Shown: positions 8,115 to 18,338, counted from the first letter of the stretch. The stretch: DNA of 64,000 nt from Oceanobacillus neutriphilus (GCF_014645515.1 NZ_BMLW01000009.1:200250-264249); one strand, 5' to 3'. Notes: generated by a model from the letters alone, not told the origin. Numbers and translations are program-made.

Positions 8115-9707
8115 ATGAAAAAATTTTACTTAGCATTTTTTATGAGCATGATCATGGCCGCTTTAGTGTTGGCTGGTTGTGCAAGCGAGCCAAATGAGTC
8201 AGAAGGTGACTCAGGAGATGGAGGGCAGGCTCAGGAAGGCGGGGATTTAGTAATTGCTACAATTTCTGATGCAGTTTCTTTAGATCCGGGCGCTGTAAAT
8301 GATGTACCTTCATTTGATGTACAATATAACATTTTTGAAAAGCTGGTAAAGCATGATGAAGACATGAATTTACTTCCGAGTCTGGCAACAGAGTGGGAGC
8401 AGGTTGATGATACAACTTGGGAATTTAAGCTGCAGGAGGGCGTAACCTTCCATGATGGCGAGCCTTTTAACGCAGAGGCAGTAAAAGTAAATATTGAGAG
8501 AATGATGGACCCTGATGTAGGATATCCAACTGCAAATATGGTGGAAATGATTGAAGATGTTGAGGTAGTGGATGACTATACTGTTCATATTAATACAGAG
8601 TATCCTTTTCCAGGCCTTCCGGCTAATTTAGGGCATCCAATGGGAGCAATGATTTCACCGAAACAAATTGAAGAAGACTATGCGGCAATGGAGGATGGAG
8701 AGAATCCAGGATCTGTTATTAATGCAAATCCAATTGGCACAGGTTATTTTAAATTTGATGAATGGGCGTCAGGGCAGCATATTCGCCTTGTCAAAAACGA
8801 AGACTATTGGGATGGAGCAGCAAAGCTTGATTCGGTAACGTTTAAAGTAGTTCCTGAAGATTTAACAAGATTAGCAGAATTACAGACTGGAGATTCGCAT
8901 GTTTCTAACCCGCTCAGCTCTTCAGATATTGAGCAGGTCGAACAATCTGAAGATTTGGAAATGTATCAGCAAAGCAGTGTTTCTTTAGACTATATCGGAT
9001 TTAATACACAAAAAGAGCCTTTTGATGATAAACGTGTCCGTCAGGCAATTTCTATGGCATTAGATAAAGGCCAAATCCTTGATGGAGTTGTTAATGGCTA
9101 TGCGATAGAGGCGGAAGGACCGCTTTCACCGGGTGTGTTTGGTTATGATGAAAGTATCAAAGGATTGGACTATGACGTTGATGCAGCAAAAGAGCTTTTA
9201 GCAGAAGCAGGATATCCTGATGGATTCTCAACAACGCTATGGACAAATGAAACTCGGGAACGTGCAGATATCGCTACAAACGCCCAGGCTCAGTTAAAAG
9301 AAATCGGGATTGATGTCGATATTGAAATGATGGAGTGGGGAGCATATCTGGAACAGATTGGTAATGGTGATCATGATATGTTTATTCTGGGCTGGTCAAA
9401 CAGTACAGCAGATGCTGATCTTGGATTAGCTCCGTTATTCCATTCGGATAATCTGGGACCTCCCGGCAACCGTACATTTTTACAAAATGATGAGTTAGAT
9501 GAATTACTGGATGCAGGACGTCAGGAAGTAGACGAGGATAAGCGCTTAGAAATCTATAAAGAGGCACAGGAATTACTGATTGATGAAGCGCCAATGGTCT
9601 ATATTATGCATAAGGACTATCTGCTTGCTGAAAGAACAGAGGTTCAAAACCTAAAAATGCTGCCGACGAAAATGCTGCTGTTAAAAGATGTTTATTTAGA
9701 ACAGTAA
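8115..9707 (+). CDS. Oligopeptide ABC transporter substrate-binding lipoprotein (family 5)
   Basis: A 530-residue lipoprotein of the OppA/DppE family that captures peptides or similar ligands outside the membrane. The signal peptide ends in a lipobox LAGCAS (Cys about residue 22), and an acidic Ser/Gly linker follows. The family signature is clear: NIFEKLVKHDEDMNLLPSLA, TWEFKLQEGVTFHDGEPF, and KRVRQAISMALDK in the second lobe. GGGGGAGA precedes the ATG at 8115. There are no permease or ATPase genes beside it. It is about three-quarters identical to the next gene, a tandem duplicate, so both probably feed a transporter encoded elsewhere. Confidence 0.92.
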   Translation: MKKFYLAFFMSMIMAALVLAGCASEPNESEGDSGDGGQAQEGGDLVIATISDAVSLDPGAVNDVPSFDVQYNIFEKLVKHDEDMNLLPSLATEWEQVDDTTWEFKLQEGVTFHDGEPFNAEAVKVNIERMMDPDVGYPTANMVEMIEDVEVVDDYTVHINTEYPFPGLPANLGHPMGAMISPKQIEEDYAAMEDGENPGSVINANPIGTGYFKFDEWASGQHIRLVKNEDYWDGAAKLDSVTFKVVPEDLTRLAELQTGDSHVSNPLSSSDIEQVEQSEDLEMYQQSSVSLDYIGFNTQKEPFDDKRVRQAISMALDKGQILDGVVNGYAIEAEGPLSPGVFGYDESIKGLDYDVDAAKELLAEAGYPDGFSTTLWTNETRERADIATNAQAQLKEIGIDVDIEMMEWGAYLEQIGNGDHDMFILGWSNSTADADLGLAPLFHSDNLGPPGNRTFLQNDELDELLDAGRQEVDEDKRLEIYKEAQELLIDEAPMVYIMHKDYLLAERTEVQNLKMLPTKMLLLKDVYLEQ

Positions 9708-9747
9708 AGTATATTGAAGGCAACAGAAAATAATTAGTTTCAGAATA

Positions 9748-9787
9748 AGAGCAGCTGCTGATTTTTAGCAGCAGCTCTATCTTTTTT
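9748..9787 (+). terminator. Terminator between the tandem binding-protein genes
   Basis: AGAG plus CTGCTG on the left pairs with CAGCAG plus CTCT on the right with a small bulge, followed by TCTTTTTT. The two paralogs are therefore largely separate transcripts. Confidence 0.7.
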
Positions 9788-9833
9788 GGAGAGTTGTGAG
9801 CAAGAGAATTTATATAATAGAGAGGATGAGTAT

Positions 9834-11429
9834 ATGAGGAGAAAAAACTATTTGTGGAGCATGCTTATTATTGCATTAAGTATGCTGGTATTAGCTGCCT
9901 GTGCCAGCGAACCGGATGAGTCAGAAGGAAATACATCAGCCGATGGTGGAGAGCAGTCAGGAGGAGATCTTGTCATTGCTACTGTTTCTGATGCAGTTTC
10001 CTTAGATCCTGCCGGAGCAAATGATGTACCTTCGTTTGACGTGCAATATAATATTTTTGAAAAATTAGTTAACTATGATCAGGATATGAACTTGCTGCCG
10101 AGTTTGGCGACAGAATGGGAAACGATTGATGATACAACCTGGGAGTTTAAGCTTCAGGAAGGTGTAACCTTTCATGATGGTGAGACTTTTAATGCAGAAG
10201 CTGTGAAGGTGAATTTGGAGCGTTCTTTAGATCCTGAGGTTGGAGCTCCGGCTTCTTATTTAATTGAAATGATTAAAGAGATTAATCCGGTAGATGATTA
10301 CACTGTACATATTAAAACCGAATATCCAATTCTCGGCCTGCCTGCACATTTGGCTCACTCCATAGGGGCAATGATTTCACCGAAGCAAATAGAAGAAGAT
10401 TATGCTGCCATGGAGGATGGGGAAAACCCTGGATCTGTCATCAATGCAAATCCAATTGGAACGGGCTATTTTAAATTTGATGAATGGCAGACGGGCCAGT
10501 ACATCCGATTAGTGAAAAATGAAGATTATTGGGATGGAGAAGCGAATCTGGATACAGTGACATTTAAAGTTGTGCCTGAGGATCTGACAAGAATTGCTGA
10601 ATTACATACTGGAGAATCACATATTTCCAATCCGCTCAGTTCTTCAGATATTGATCAAATTGAGCAGGAAGAAAATTTAGAAGTATATCAGCAAAGCAGT
10701 GTTTCGTTAGACTTTTTAGGATTTAATATGAATAAGGAACCATTTAGTGATAAAAGAGTCCGTCAGGCAATTTCTATGGCTATAGATAAAGCACAGATTA
10801 TTGACGGTGTTGCAAACGGCTATGCACAGGAAGCCGTAGGACCATTAGCACCGGATGTTGTTGGATCGGCTGAGGGCTTAACCGGTCTGGACTATGATGT
10901 TGATGCTGCAAAAGAACTGCTGGAAGAAGCAGGGTATCCGGATGGTTTTTCAACAACACTTTGGACAAATGAAACTCGTGAGCGGACGGATATTGCCACC
11001 AATATTCAAGCTCAGTTAAAAGAAATGGGCATTGAAGTAAGCATTGAAATGTTTGAGTGGGGCTCCTATCAGGAAAAAATCAATAACGGGGAGCATGAGA
11101 TGTTTCTTATGGGCTGGTCAACAGGTACAGGAGATGCTGATGCGGGCTTAAGACCACTGTTCCATTCAGATAATCATGGTTCTGCCGGCAACCGTTTCTT
11201 TATAGAAGATGATGAATTGGATGAATTATTAGTAGCAGGGCTCCAAGAGCTGGATGAGGAAGAGCGCTTTAATATTTATGAAGATGCGCAGGAATTACTT
11301 GTTGAGGAAGCGCCAATGCTTTATATAATGCATAAGGATTATTTAATGGCCGTAAATAATTCAGTGAAGAATTTAGAAATGCTTCCTACAAAATACTTGC
11401 TGTTAAAAGATGTTTATATGGAACAATAA
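9834..11429 (+). CDS. Oligopeptide ABC transporter substrate-binding lipoprotein, second copy
   Basis: A 531-residue paralog of the previous protein with the same design: lipobox LAACAS, acidic linker, then the family 5 solute-binding fold (TWEFKLQEGVTFHDGETF, KRVRQAISMAIDK). The ATG at 9834 follows GAGGATGAG; a longer in-frame start at 9786 would lengthen the signal peptide oddly. Differences from copy one cluster in ligand-lobe segments, for example around residues 130-150 and 330-350. This suggests altered ligand preference rather than simple dosage. It lies behind its own terminator-separated promoter region and has no transporter partner genes. Confidence 0.92.
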   Translation: MRRKNYLWSMLIIALSMLVLAACASEPDESEGNTSADGGEQSGGDLVIATVSDAVSLDPAGANDVPSFDVQYNIFEKLVNYDQDMNLLPSLATEWETIDDTTWEFKLQEGVTFHDGETFNAEAVKVNLERSLDPEVGAPASYLIEMIKEINPVDDYTVHIKTEYPILGLPAHLAHSIGAMISPKQIEEDYAAMEDGENPGSVINANPIGTGYFKFDEWQTGQYIRLVKNEDYWDGEANLDTVTFKVVPEDLTRIAELHTGESHISNPLSSSDIDQIEQEENLEVYQQSSVSLDFLGFNMNKEPFSDKRVRQAISMAIDKAQIIDGVANGYAQEAVGPLAPDVVGSAEGLTGLDYDVDAAKELLEEAGYPDGFSTTLWTNETRERTDIATNIQAQLKEMGIEVSIEMFEWGSYQEKINNGEHEMFLMGWSTGTGDADAGLRPLFHSDNHGSAGNRFFIEDDELDELLVAGLQELDEEERFNIYEDAQELLVEEAPMLYIMHKDYLMAVNNSVKNLEMLPTKYLLLKDVYMEQ

Positions 11430-11439
11430 AAGATTAATT

Positions 11440-11476
11440 AGAGACGGATAGAGCATGTTTTTATCTGTCTCTTTTT
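11440..11476 (+). terminator. Terminator after second binding-protein gene
   Basis: AGAGACGGATA (11440-11450) pairs with TATCTGTCTCT (11462-11472, one G-T pair), followed by T6. The next 190 bases hold no gene I can support. Confidence 0.8.
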
Positions 11477-11674
11477 TAGAATAAGAAAGCATATAAAGAT
11501 GCTGAAGGTATCCGCCCTAGGGTGAGTAATCTTAGTCCCCAGAGATACACTAAGCTTTCTGTGGACTTGACCTTATGAAATTACTCTTGTAGAATCATCT
11601 GTGTTTGTTAAATGAAAAAATAGAAATATTTGTTATAATGCAAGTGATGTTTTGATGGAAAGGCAGGTAGGAAA

Positions 11675-12079
11675 ATGAAGAACATATTAAAAACAGCAGG
11701 GCTTCTGATTATTTTATTAATTATCAGTGCTTGCCAACCGGAAGAAAACCATGAAGCAACAGAAGCACATCCTTCTGATAGATCTACTGAAGAAGTGTCT
11801 GAGCAGTCACAGGATACTTCAGAGGAGGGAAACAATGATTCAGAACCGGCGGCAGATGAAGAAGCTTATGAATATGAAGAACAAAAGGTTATCGGGCAGC
11901 AGATAGAGGATGGTGAATATGATGTGGTTGTTGAAACAGACAACAATGGGTCCCGCGTGATGTTTTATGAAATCGACGGGGAAAAATATTATAAAACCAT
12001 TTTTGTTAAAAATGATAACCGCTTGAAAATCATAGATATTCGGAATAATAACGGTCAAATCTATAATGACATCATTTAA
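11675..12079 (+). CDS. Small acidic lipoprotein of unknown function
   Basis: A 134-residue predicted lipoprotein. Residues 1-20 form a signal peptide with lipobox LIISAC. Residues 21-70 are a Glu/Ser/Asp-rich, probably disordered linker, and residues 75-134 are a small folded domain (GEYDVVVETDNNGSRVMFYEIDGEKYYKT). I do not recognise the domain. GGCAGGTAGG lies ahead of the ATG at 11675, and TATAAT sits just upstream near 11634. It is a single-gene unit closed by a bidirectional terminator shared with thrB. Anchoring in the outer face of the membrane is inferred from the lipobox. Confidence 0.75.
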   Translation: MKNILKTAGLLIILLIISACQPEENHEATEAHPSDRSTEEVSEQSQDTSEEGNNDSEPAADEEAYEYEEQKVIGQQIEDGEYDVVVETDNNGSRVMFYEIDGEKYYKTIFVKNDNRLKIIDIRNNNGQIYNDII

Positions 12080-12120
12080 AAAAATGTGCAGGAGTCTCCC
12101 ATAAACTCTTGCACATTTTT
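12079..12120. terminator. Bidirectional terminator between lipoprotein and thrB
   Basis: AAAAATGTGCA pairs with TGCACATTTTT around an inner GAGT/ACTC. It is symmetrical, so it can end both convergent transcripts. Confidence 0.8.
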
Positions 12121-12125
12121 GACTT

Positions 12126-13010
12126 TTATATATTCTGAGAAATAGAAACCCCTTTTGTATCGATCTCTAAAAGCTGTACTTGATAACCGTTAAGCTGTTT
12201 TACCATTTCATTCTTAACTTTTTCCCCATTTCCTTTTGGCATAAAAGAAAGCATCGTTGGTCCTGCACCGCTTAAAGCTGTACCATATGCCCCGGCTTCT
12301 TTTGCTTTTTCACGGATAAGATCAAAATTAGGAATAAGTGCTTTTCGAAAAGGCTCATGAAATAAATCATTCTCAAGCATTTTTCCAAACAAAGCATAGT
12401 CTTTGGTGTAGAGTGCTGCAACGGCCAGATTGCTCATCGCACTCGCTCTTGCTGCATAACCCCGTTCATATGTATCCGGCAGACAATCCCTGGCAACCTC
12501 TGTTTTCAGCTCTACCTCCGGAATATATGCAATTAAATCTAATTCGATGTCATTTAGCCGGACAGAAGGGATATCATTTTTAAGCATCGTAGAGATTGTT
12601 AATCCTCCAAACAAAGCAGGCGCAATATTATCTGGATGACCTTCGATTTCTGTTCCAAATGCCAGTTTCTGTTCATCGGTTAATTGCAAATTTCCAAGCT
12701 GATTAGCGAGCTCAATTCCTGCGACAATTGCAGATGCACTGCTTCCTAATCCCCTGGCTAACGGAATTTCATTGGTTTCCTGTACCTTACACGGAGGCAA
12801 TGCTGCCCCGTATCGTTCAGCTACCTGCGTCGTGATATTCCAGATAAAATGATTTTCTTCTGATTCCTCAGAACCATGTGCAAAAAAAACATTCTGATCT
12901 GCACACTCAACATCTAAATGAATATACAAGCCTAATGCAAGGCCCATTGAATCGAAACCAGGGCCAAGATTAGCACTGCTTGCAGGTACAGAAATGCGAA
13001 ACGGCATCAT
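12126..13010 (-). CDS. thrB: Homoserine kinase
   Basis: A 294-residue GHMP kinase that phosphorylates homoserine in threonine synthesis. The N-terminal [18 protein letters not shown] motif and the ATP-binding loop [12 protein letters not shown] (about residues 85-96) are intact. The C-terminal GHMP motif is seen as [17 protein letters not shown]. Its ATG overlaps the stop of thrC by four bases, so it is translationally coupled as the last gene of hom-thrC-thrB. The length is normal and nothing looks broken. Confidence 0.95.
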   Translation of the reverse strand: MMPFRISVPASSANLGPGFDSMGLALGLYIHLDVECADQNVFFAHGSEESEENHFIWNITTQVAERYGAALPPCKVQETNEIPLARGLGSSASAIVAGIELANQLGNLQLTDEQKLAFGTEIEGHPDNIAPALFGGLTISTMLKNDIPSVRLNDIELDLIAYIPEVELKTEVARDCLPDTYERGYAARASAMSNLAVAALYTKDYALFGKMLENDLFHEPFRKALIPNFDLIREKAKEAGAYGTALSGAGPTMLSFMPKGNGEKVKNEMVKQLNGYQVQLLEIDTKGVSISQNI

Positions 13011-14068
13011 GATGTAATCATCTTCTCTAAATATTCAAGGATGGCATCTTCGTCGTTGGGAAGCGAAACAGGATCAATTGTTAATTGGTCAATGGCTGTC
13101 TGCGGATCCTTTAATCCGTTACCCGTTAATACCGCAACAACTTTGCTGCCCTCCGGAATTTTACCTGCTTTTACCTGCTGGATCACACCTGCAATAGAAG
13201 CAGCTGAGCCCGGCTCCGCAAAAACTCCTTCCTTGCGTGGAAGCAGTTTAAAGGCAGAAATGATTTCGTCATCTGTGACAGAACCAATCATTCCGCCTGA
13301 TTCTTCTCTGGCCTGGACAGCTAAATCCCAGCTGGCAGGATTTCCAATTCGAATCGCTGTTGCCACTGTTTCCGGCTCTTCAACAACTTTATTTCTGACA
13401 ATGGCTGCTGCACCTTCCGCTTCAAAACCAAACATTTTTGGAAGGGCTGTTCCTTTTGATGTACTGTATTCTTTAAAGCCTTTCCAGTAGGCACTGATAT
13501 TTCCAGCATTACCGACAGGAATTGCCAGAATATCAGGAGCGCCTCCCAATTGATCACATACTTCAAACGCTGCTGTTTTTTGGCCTTCCAAACGATATGG
13601 ATTAACAGAGTTTACTAGAGTAATAGGTGATTTTTCACTGATTTTTCGAACGAGCTGCAAGGCCTGATCAAAGTTGCCTTCAATCTCAACAATTTCAGCT
13701 CCGTACATAACAGCCTGAGCAAGTTTTCCAAGAGCGACTTTTCCTTTTGGAATAACAATAATTGCACGGATCCCTGCACGTGCAGCATACGCTGCTGCTG
13801 CGGCAGATGTATTTCCGGTAGACGCACAGATAACAGAGCTAGAGCCTTCTTCTATTGCTTTGGCAACAGCCATTACCATGCCGCGATCTTTAAATGACCC
13901 GGTCGGATTTAAGCCTTCAAACTTCCCGTATAATTCAATTCCCAGTTCCTTTGATAGATTTGGAAAATGAAATAGGGGAGTATTCCCTTCTAATAATGAT
14001 AAAGCGGGTGTTTTATCTGTGACAGGAAGTAAGTCACGATATTCTTCAATTAACCCTTTCCAAGCCAT
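13007..14068 (-). CDS. thrC: Threonine synthase
   Basis: A 353-residue PLP-dependent lyase that makes threonine from O-phosphohomoserine. The PLP lysine is Lys60 in [11 protein letters not shown]. The serine/asparagine loop [19 protein letters not shown] and the glycine-rich phosphate clamp [11 protein letters not shown] are present. I chose the ATG at 14068 because AAGGAG lies nine bases before it. The in-frame ATG at 14077 would abut that site directly. With this choice hom and thrC are one base apart, and thrB overlaps the far end by four bases. Confidence 0.95.
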   Translation of the reverse strand: MAWKGLIEEYRDLLPVTDKTPALSLLEGNTPLFHFPNLSKELGIELYGKFEGLNPTGSFKDRGMVMAVAKAIEEGSSSVICASTGNTSAAAAAYAARAGIRAIIVIPKGKVALGKLAQAVMYGAEIVEIEGNFDQALQLVRKISEKSPITLVNSVNPYRLEGQKTAAFEVCDQLGGAPDILAIPVGNAGNISAYWKGFKEYSTSKGTALPKMFGFEAEGAAAIVRNKVVEEPETVATAIRIGNPASWDLAVQAREESGGMIGSVTDDEIISAFKLLPRKEGVFAEPGSAASIAGVIQQVKAGKIPEGSKVVAVLTGNGLKDPQTAIDQLTIDPVSLPNDEDAILEYLEKMITS

Positions 14069-14069
14069 C

Positions 14070-15365
14070 TTACGCATCTCCTTCTACTTTATAATAACTC
14101 TTTATCTCATTCACTGCATCGAATGCTTCTAACTGATTCAGTACTTGTTCAAATTGAGAGTATGGTGTGTCGTGTGTGACTAATACAATTTCTGCAGAAT
14201 CTTTTTCATCCACTGGAGTCTGCAGAATACGTTGGAAACTGATGTCCTGTGAATGAAAAATCGATGAAATTTCTGAGAACACCCCAGTCTTGTCTTCTAC
14301 GCATAAACGAACATAATATTGACCATGCTGCTTATCCTTTGGAAGCAATGTCTTTGGAAATTGCATGTCATTTAATTGCTTTCCAGATACTCCGAGACGC
14401 ATCGCTTTAATTGCAGCAATAACATCGGATAAAATCGCTGTAGCTGTGGGGAGACTTCCGGCACCGGGACCATAGAACATGGTTTCACCAACTGCTTCAC
14501 CATAAACATAAACTGCGTTATATTCATTTTTTACACTTGCCAGCGGATGGTTTTTTGCCAGTAAAGTGGGCTGTACACTAATTTCTAATTCCTGGTCAAA
14601 GAAATTGGCAAACCCGATAAGCTTCATCGTATATCCCAGCTGTGAAGCATAACGGAGATCTTTTAATTCAATACCATGAATTCCTTCTACTTCAACATCC
14701 TGTAAATCGACAGGAGTAGAGAATGCTAAGCGGCCGAGAATAGCCATTTTCCGGGCCGCGTCTAATCCTTCTACATCAGAAGTCGGATCTGATTCTGCAA
14801 AGCCGAGGCGCTGTGCTTCTGCAAGAGCATCCTCATAGCTTACACCTTCTTCATCCATTTTTGTTAAAATATAGTTGGTTGTCCCATTGACAATCCCCAT
14901 AATTTTTTGAATATGGTCGGAGGATAACCCCTCATTAATTCCACGTAATATAGGAATACCGCCGGCTACACTTGCTTCATAATAAAAATCACAATTATTT
15001 TTAACCGCAGCTTCCTGTAATTCAGGACCGTGCACAGCTACCAAGTCTTTGTTAGCTGATACAACATGTTTTTTATTAGAAAAGGCTTTTAGCATATAAT
15101 CTCTTGTATGATCAATTCCGCCCATTACTTCAATGACGAGATCAATATCCGGATTTTCAAGAACGTCATCGGGATCTGTTGTTAAAATTTCCTGGTTCAC
15201 ATCAATATTTCTTGCTTTTTCTATATCACGTACAAGCGCTTTAACTACTTCAACTTTACAGCCTAATTGATGCGCCAGTTTTTCCTGGTGATCTTCAATT
15301 AAGTGAATAACGCCTGAGCCAACGACACCAAGACCTAATAATCCTACTGAAACCTTCTCTTCCAT
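14070..15365 (-). CDS. hom: Homoserine dehydrogenase
   Basis: A 431-residue enzyme that reduces aspartate semialdehyde to homoserine. The NAD(P) site [12 protein letters not shown] is near residue 8, the catalytic core contains [14 protein letters not shown], and a C-terminal ACT domain follows from about residue 350 ([17 protein letters not shown]). The ACT domain usually gives threonine feedback. It is the first gene of hom-thrC-thrB. I see no T-box or other riboswitch in the 260 bases upstream. The start is the ATG at 15365 with GAGGTGG before it. Confidence 0.95.
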   Translation of the reverse strand: MEEKVSVGLLGLGVVGSGVIHLIEDHQEKLAHQLGCKVEVVKALVRDIEKARNIDVNQEILTTDPDDVLENPDIDLVIEVMGGIDHTRDYMLKAFSNKKHVVSANKDLVAVHGPELQEAAVKNNCDFYYEASVAGGIPILRGINEGLSSDHIQKIMGIVNGTTNYILTKMDEEGVSYEDALAEAQRLGFAESDPTSDVEGLDAARKMAILGRLAFSTPVDLQDVEVEGIHGIELKDLRYASQLGYTMKLIGFANFFDQELEISVQPTLLAKNHPLASVKNEYNAVYVYGEAVGETMFYGPGAGSLPTATAILSDVIAAIKAMRLGVSGKQLNDMQFPKTLLPKDKQHGQYYVRLCVEDKTGVFSEISSIFHSQDISFQRILQTPVDEKDSAEIVLVTHDTPYSQFEQVLNQLEAFDAVNEIKSYYKVEGDA

Positions 15366-15627
15366 CTAACCACCTCTACGCTTCCTATTGTATATTGAAT
15401 TTATTTAAACATGAAAAGGGAAGTAAGGCAATAGCGAATTTTTAGAATACATCCGGGCTTAAGCATGTAACCGTTATCAAAAATGCAGCAATAAAGTAAT
15501 CTTGAAAAAACGCGGAATTTTAAAAGATATTTATATAATTAAGCGGAAATGGGGATAAGCCCCCCAAGTGATTACGTACCATTAAATTATCTCCTTCATA
15601 TAATAGGTAAAAAGGGGATATAAAGAT

Positions 15628-15828
15628 ATGCGGATCTACCATCTTGGAGCGTTATTTATTTTTTTCATAAGCCTGGGTATAATCATTGGCTACAGCCTGG
15701 ATAAATTAGAAGTGTTCGCAGTGAGCGGATTTATTTTTGGGACGCTGCCTATTGTCATTTACAGAAGGAGTATTATAAAGAAGGAGAAGGTCTCTAATAA
15801 TAAGGAAGATAAAACATCGTATACATGA
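15628..15828 (+). CDS. Small two-segment membrane protein, unknown function
   Basis: A 66-residue hydrophobic protein with two predicted membrane helices (about residues 5-22 and 29-45) and a basic, polar C-terminal tail (RRSIIKKEKVSNNKEDK). AAAAGGGG lies upstream of the ATG at 15628. It is divergent from hom and closed by a hairpin shared with the MFS gene. I recognise no family. The intact frame, reasonable ribosome binding site and membrane-protein composition support it as real. Confidence 0.55.
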   Translation: MRIYHLGALFIFFISLGIIIGYSLDKLEVFAVSGFIFGTLPIVIYRRSIIKKEKVSNNKEDKTSYT

Positions 15829-15855
15829 GCAGGGGACTTTCTGATGTAAATTAAA

Positions 15856-15889
15856 AAACTGCATGGAAACAGACTCATCCATGCAGTTT
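15856..15889. terminator. Bidirectional terminator between small membrane protein and MFS gene
   Basis: AAACTGCATGG (15856-15866) pairs with CCATGCAGTTT (15879-15889), separating two convergent genes. Confidence 0.75.
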
Positions 15890-15898
15890 ATCAACCAA

Positions 15899-17062
15899 TC
15901 AGTCAGCTGTTACTTCCGGCCGTTTATATCCTTTTAGTGCGACTAATGCTGTAATTAATCCTAAAAAGACAATAGCCCCGCCGACATAGGCATTCTTTTC
16001 CACGCTTGCCTGTTCAATAACGATACTTCCGACAAATGAACCGACTGCAATACCTAAATGTAAGGCAGAGTTATTTAAGCTGACCAGAATACTCGAATTC
16101 TGCGGGGAGGTCTCAATTAAATAGCTTTGAACCGGCGGCGATACTGCCCAGCTGAGCATTCCCCACAGTATAAGTACAACAAGGAATAAGACAACATGGA
16201 ACGACGAAACCGGGATAATTAGAATGGTAGCTACAAATAAGATAATGGCGCTGAGAATAGTTCGCTTTGGTCCGAATAAATCGGATAATGTTCCACCTGC
16301 TCCGCCACCGCTGACAGCAGAAATACCAAAAATCAGATAAACAGCACTTAGCCAAATGCCGTCTAATTCCATGAAATCTTTTACAAATGGGTTCAAGTAG
16401 CCATATAAGGTTGTGTGGCCGGCCAGAACAAAGAAAGTTGTTAATAATATAAAAAGAATCTTTGGGTTCCGGATCATTTTTAGCTGTGTTGTTAACGGCA
16501 GGGGTTTTTCCGCCGAAGGAATACGCTGCATAAAGTAATGAACAAATATAATAGAAGCAACCGTTAAGAAAGAGATAAGTACAAACGGAGCACGCCAGCC
16601 AAACGATTCTCCAAGGATCAGTCCGAATGGAATCCCAAAAACAAGAGATCCGCTTACTCCCATACTGACGATACCGATAGCCCGTCCTCTGTAAGCCGGC
16701 TTAACAATGGAGGATGCCATCATCACACAAAGTACAATGAGTAAAGAAGCACTTGCTGCAGAAATTATTCTGCTAATAAAAATCATCGTATAGTTTAAAC
16801 TAAAAACAGCAAGAATATTTCCAAGCAAAAAGAACACTAAAGAAATAATGGTCAGTTTTTTTCGTTCAACGGATGCGGTTAAATAAAGTAAAATTGGAGA
16901 AGCAATAGCAAAAACAAGAGAGAAAATAGTGATTAATAATCCAGCTTTTCCTAATGATACACCGAGGTCATCCGCTACTAAATCGAGAATACCGCCAATA
17001 ATCAATTCAACCATTCCGACAACAAATGAAATTGTCATAAGTAAGTATACACTTTTATTCAT
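15899..17062 (-). CDS. MFS transporter, DHA1 type (AraJ/YdhP-like efflux)
   Basis: A 387-residue, 12-segment major facilitator. Hydrophobic helices cover the whole length. Loop 2-3 has LYLTASVERKKLTIIS, and helix 5 has the antiporter-like stretch GVSGSLVFGIPFGLILGESFGWR. This resembles the drug or sugar efflux group that includes AraJ. The substrate is unknown. ATG at 17062 has AAGG about ten bases upstream; an in-frame GTG at 17071 is the alternative. It is divergent from the phytoene/squalene synthase family gene, and the 180 bases between would hold both promoters. Confidence 0.85.
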   Translation of the reverse strand: MNKSVYLLMTISFVVGMVELIIGGILDLVADDLGVSLGKAGLLITIFSLVFAIASPILLYLTASVERKKLTIISLVFFLLGNILAVFSLNYTMIFISRIISAASASLLIVLCVMMASSIVKPAYRGRAIGIVSMGVSGSLVFGIPFGLILGESFGWRAPFVLISFLTVASIIFVHYFMQRIPSAEKPLPLTTQLKMIRNPKILFILLTTFFVLAGHTTLYGYLNPFVKDFMELDGIWLSAVYLIFGISAVSGGGAGGTLSDLFGPKRTILSAIILFVATILIIPVSSFHVVLFLVVLILWGMLSWAVSPPVQSYLIETSPQNSSILVSLNNSALHLGIAVGSFVGSIVIEQASVEKNAYVGGAIVFLGLITALVALKGYKRPEVTAD

Positions 17063-17255
17063 AATCAACACGCCTTATCTATATTTATCCTATTAACATT
17101 TGAGTGATAAAAACACTATCTACCATAGTAGCTTTAAAAAAAGGATAGCACAAGGACTTTATGTGAAAATTAGTGAGAATGCAACACTTTTAAAGGAAAA
17201 AATGAGACTTGTTTGTTATACTTATAGTAACGCATGAAATAAGGAGGAGTTTTGG

Positions 17256-18077
17256 GTGAGTAACAAAGCAACATTAGAAAAAGATGCAATGAAGGTTTTA
17301 AAACAGACGAGCAGAACATTTTATATCCCCATTAAACTGTTGAACAAAACGTTGCGGAAAACAGTTGGTTCAGCTTACCTCTGCATGCGCGCTGTTGACG
17401 AAATGGAAGACCATGAAGAAATGGATGCAGAAATAAAACAGCATTTATTAAATGAGACAAGCCATCTATTAAAGGAAGATGTGTTTAACCGCGAGGCTTA
17501 TCACCAGCTGGTAGCTCCATATGAAAACGAACTTCCTGAAGTGACATTGCGCTTAGCTGACTGGATTGAATTCTGCCCGGAGGATATTCAGCAAAAAGTA
17601 AAGGATTCGACAAGTGAAATGGCAGAAGGAATGGCTAAATGGGTAGGTAAAGACTGGGAAGTAAAGAAAAAAGAGGATTTGGATGAGTATACATATTATG
17701 TAGCAGGCCTTGTCGGTGTGATGCTGTCTGATATTTGGAATTGGTATGATGGAACTGAAACAGACCGTGATCTGGCTATCGGTTATGGACGCGGGCTGCA
17801 GGCTGTGAATATATTACGGAATATTGATGAAGATGCTGAAAGAGGTGTCGGCTTTTTCCCGAATGACTGGTCTAAGAAGGAAATGTTTGCATATGCAGAA
17901 GCGAATTTGCAAAAAGCAGATGAGTATATGACACAAATCTCGACCAAAAATATTCTGCTTTTCTGCCGGATACCGTTAGCATTGGCACATAAAACGTTAA
18001 ATGCCCTGAAAAGTGGTAAAGAAAAAATGTCCCGGGATGAAGTGGAAGAAACAGTTGATAAAATTATTAATTCTTAA
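17256..18077 (+). CDS. Phytoene/squalene synthase family protein
   Basis: A 273-residue prenyl-transferring synthase of the trans head-to-head class. The first aspartate motif is DEMED at residues 48-52 and the second is NILRNIDEDAERG near residue 190, where one Asp of the usual NxxRD is Asn. These bind two prenyl diphosphates through magnesium. Family members make C30 or C40 precursors of carotenoids, squalene or hopanoids. No desaturase or other carotenoid gene lies nearby, so the product is uncertain. AAGGAGGAG precedes the GTG start at 17256, and an extended -10 (TGTTATACT) lies just upstream. Confidence 0.82.
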   Translation: MSNKATLEKDAMKVLKQTSRTFYIPIKLLNKTLRKTVGSAYLCMRAVDEMEDHEEMDAEIKQHLLNETSHLLKEDVFNREAYHQLVAPYENELPEVTLRLADWIEFCPEDIQQKVKDSTSEMAEGMAKWVGKDWEVKKKEDLDEYTYYVAGLVGVMLSDIWNWYDGTETDRDLAIGYGRGLQAVNILRNIDEDAERGVGFFPNDWSKKEMFAYAEANLQKADEYMTQISTKNILLFCRIPLALAHKTLNALKSGKEKMSRDEVEETVDKIINS

Positions 18078-18108
18078 GGTATGAAAAGATGAATAAGAAA
18101 GGGCTCGT

Positions 18109-18142
18109 AAAAAAATCTCGCTAAATATGACGAGATTTTTTT
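18109..18142 (+). terminator. Terminator after phytoene/squalene synthase family gene
   Basis: AAAAATCTCG (18111-18120) pairs with CGAGATTTTT (18131-18140), followed by T. Confidence 0.85.
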
Positions 18143-18234
18143 ATTTTCGGGGATAAGAAGGGTTTAGGAATATCTAATAAGGGAAATACTTCTATATTCA
18201 AAGTAATTCGTTGAATACGTCTCTAAATTATAAG

Positions 18235-18263
18235 TTGTATTGTATGAAGCATATAATTATAAT
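18235..18263 (+). promoter_or_regulatory. Sigma-A-type promoter of the BCCT gene
   Basis: TTGTAT (18235-18240) and TATAAT (18258-18263) are exactly 17 bases apart. The transcript would have a leader of about 130 bases before the GTG at 18402. Confidence 0.65.
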
Positions 18264-18294
18264 AGATAGACATGTGCAAATAAAACAAGTGAGA

Positions 18295-18338
18295 GGATGA
18301 AAGTTTGTCAAGCATTTCTCTAAATAATGCTTTCATCC
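18295..18338 (+). promoter_or_regulatory. Leader hairpin(s) upstream of BCCT gene
   Basis: GGATGAAAG (18295-18303) pairs perfectly with CTTTCATCC (18330-18338). A nested AAGCATT/AATGCTT hairpin uses part of the same right arm, so the two folds compete. The role is unknown. Confidence 0.4.

Noticed and set aside
15366..15627. T-box or other riboswitch upstream of hom
   Set aside because: No T-box consensus (the GGGTGGNACCGCG-type block) or specifier-loop structure was visible.
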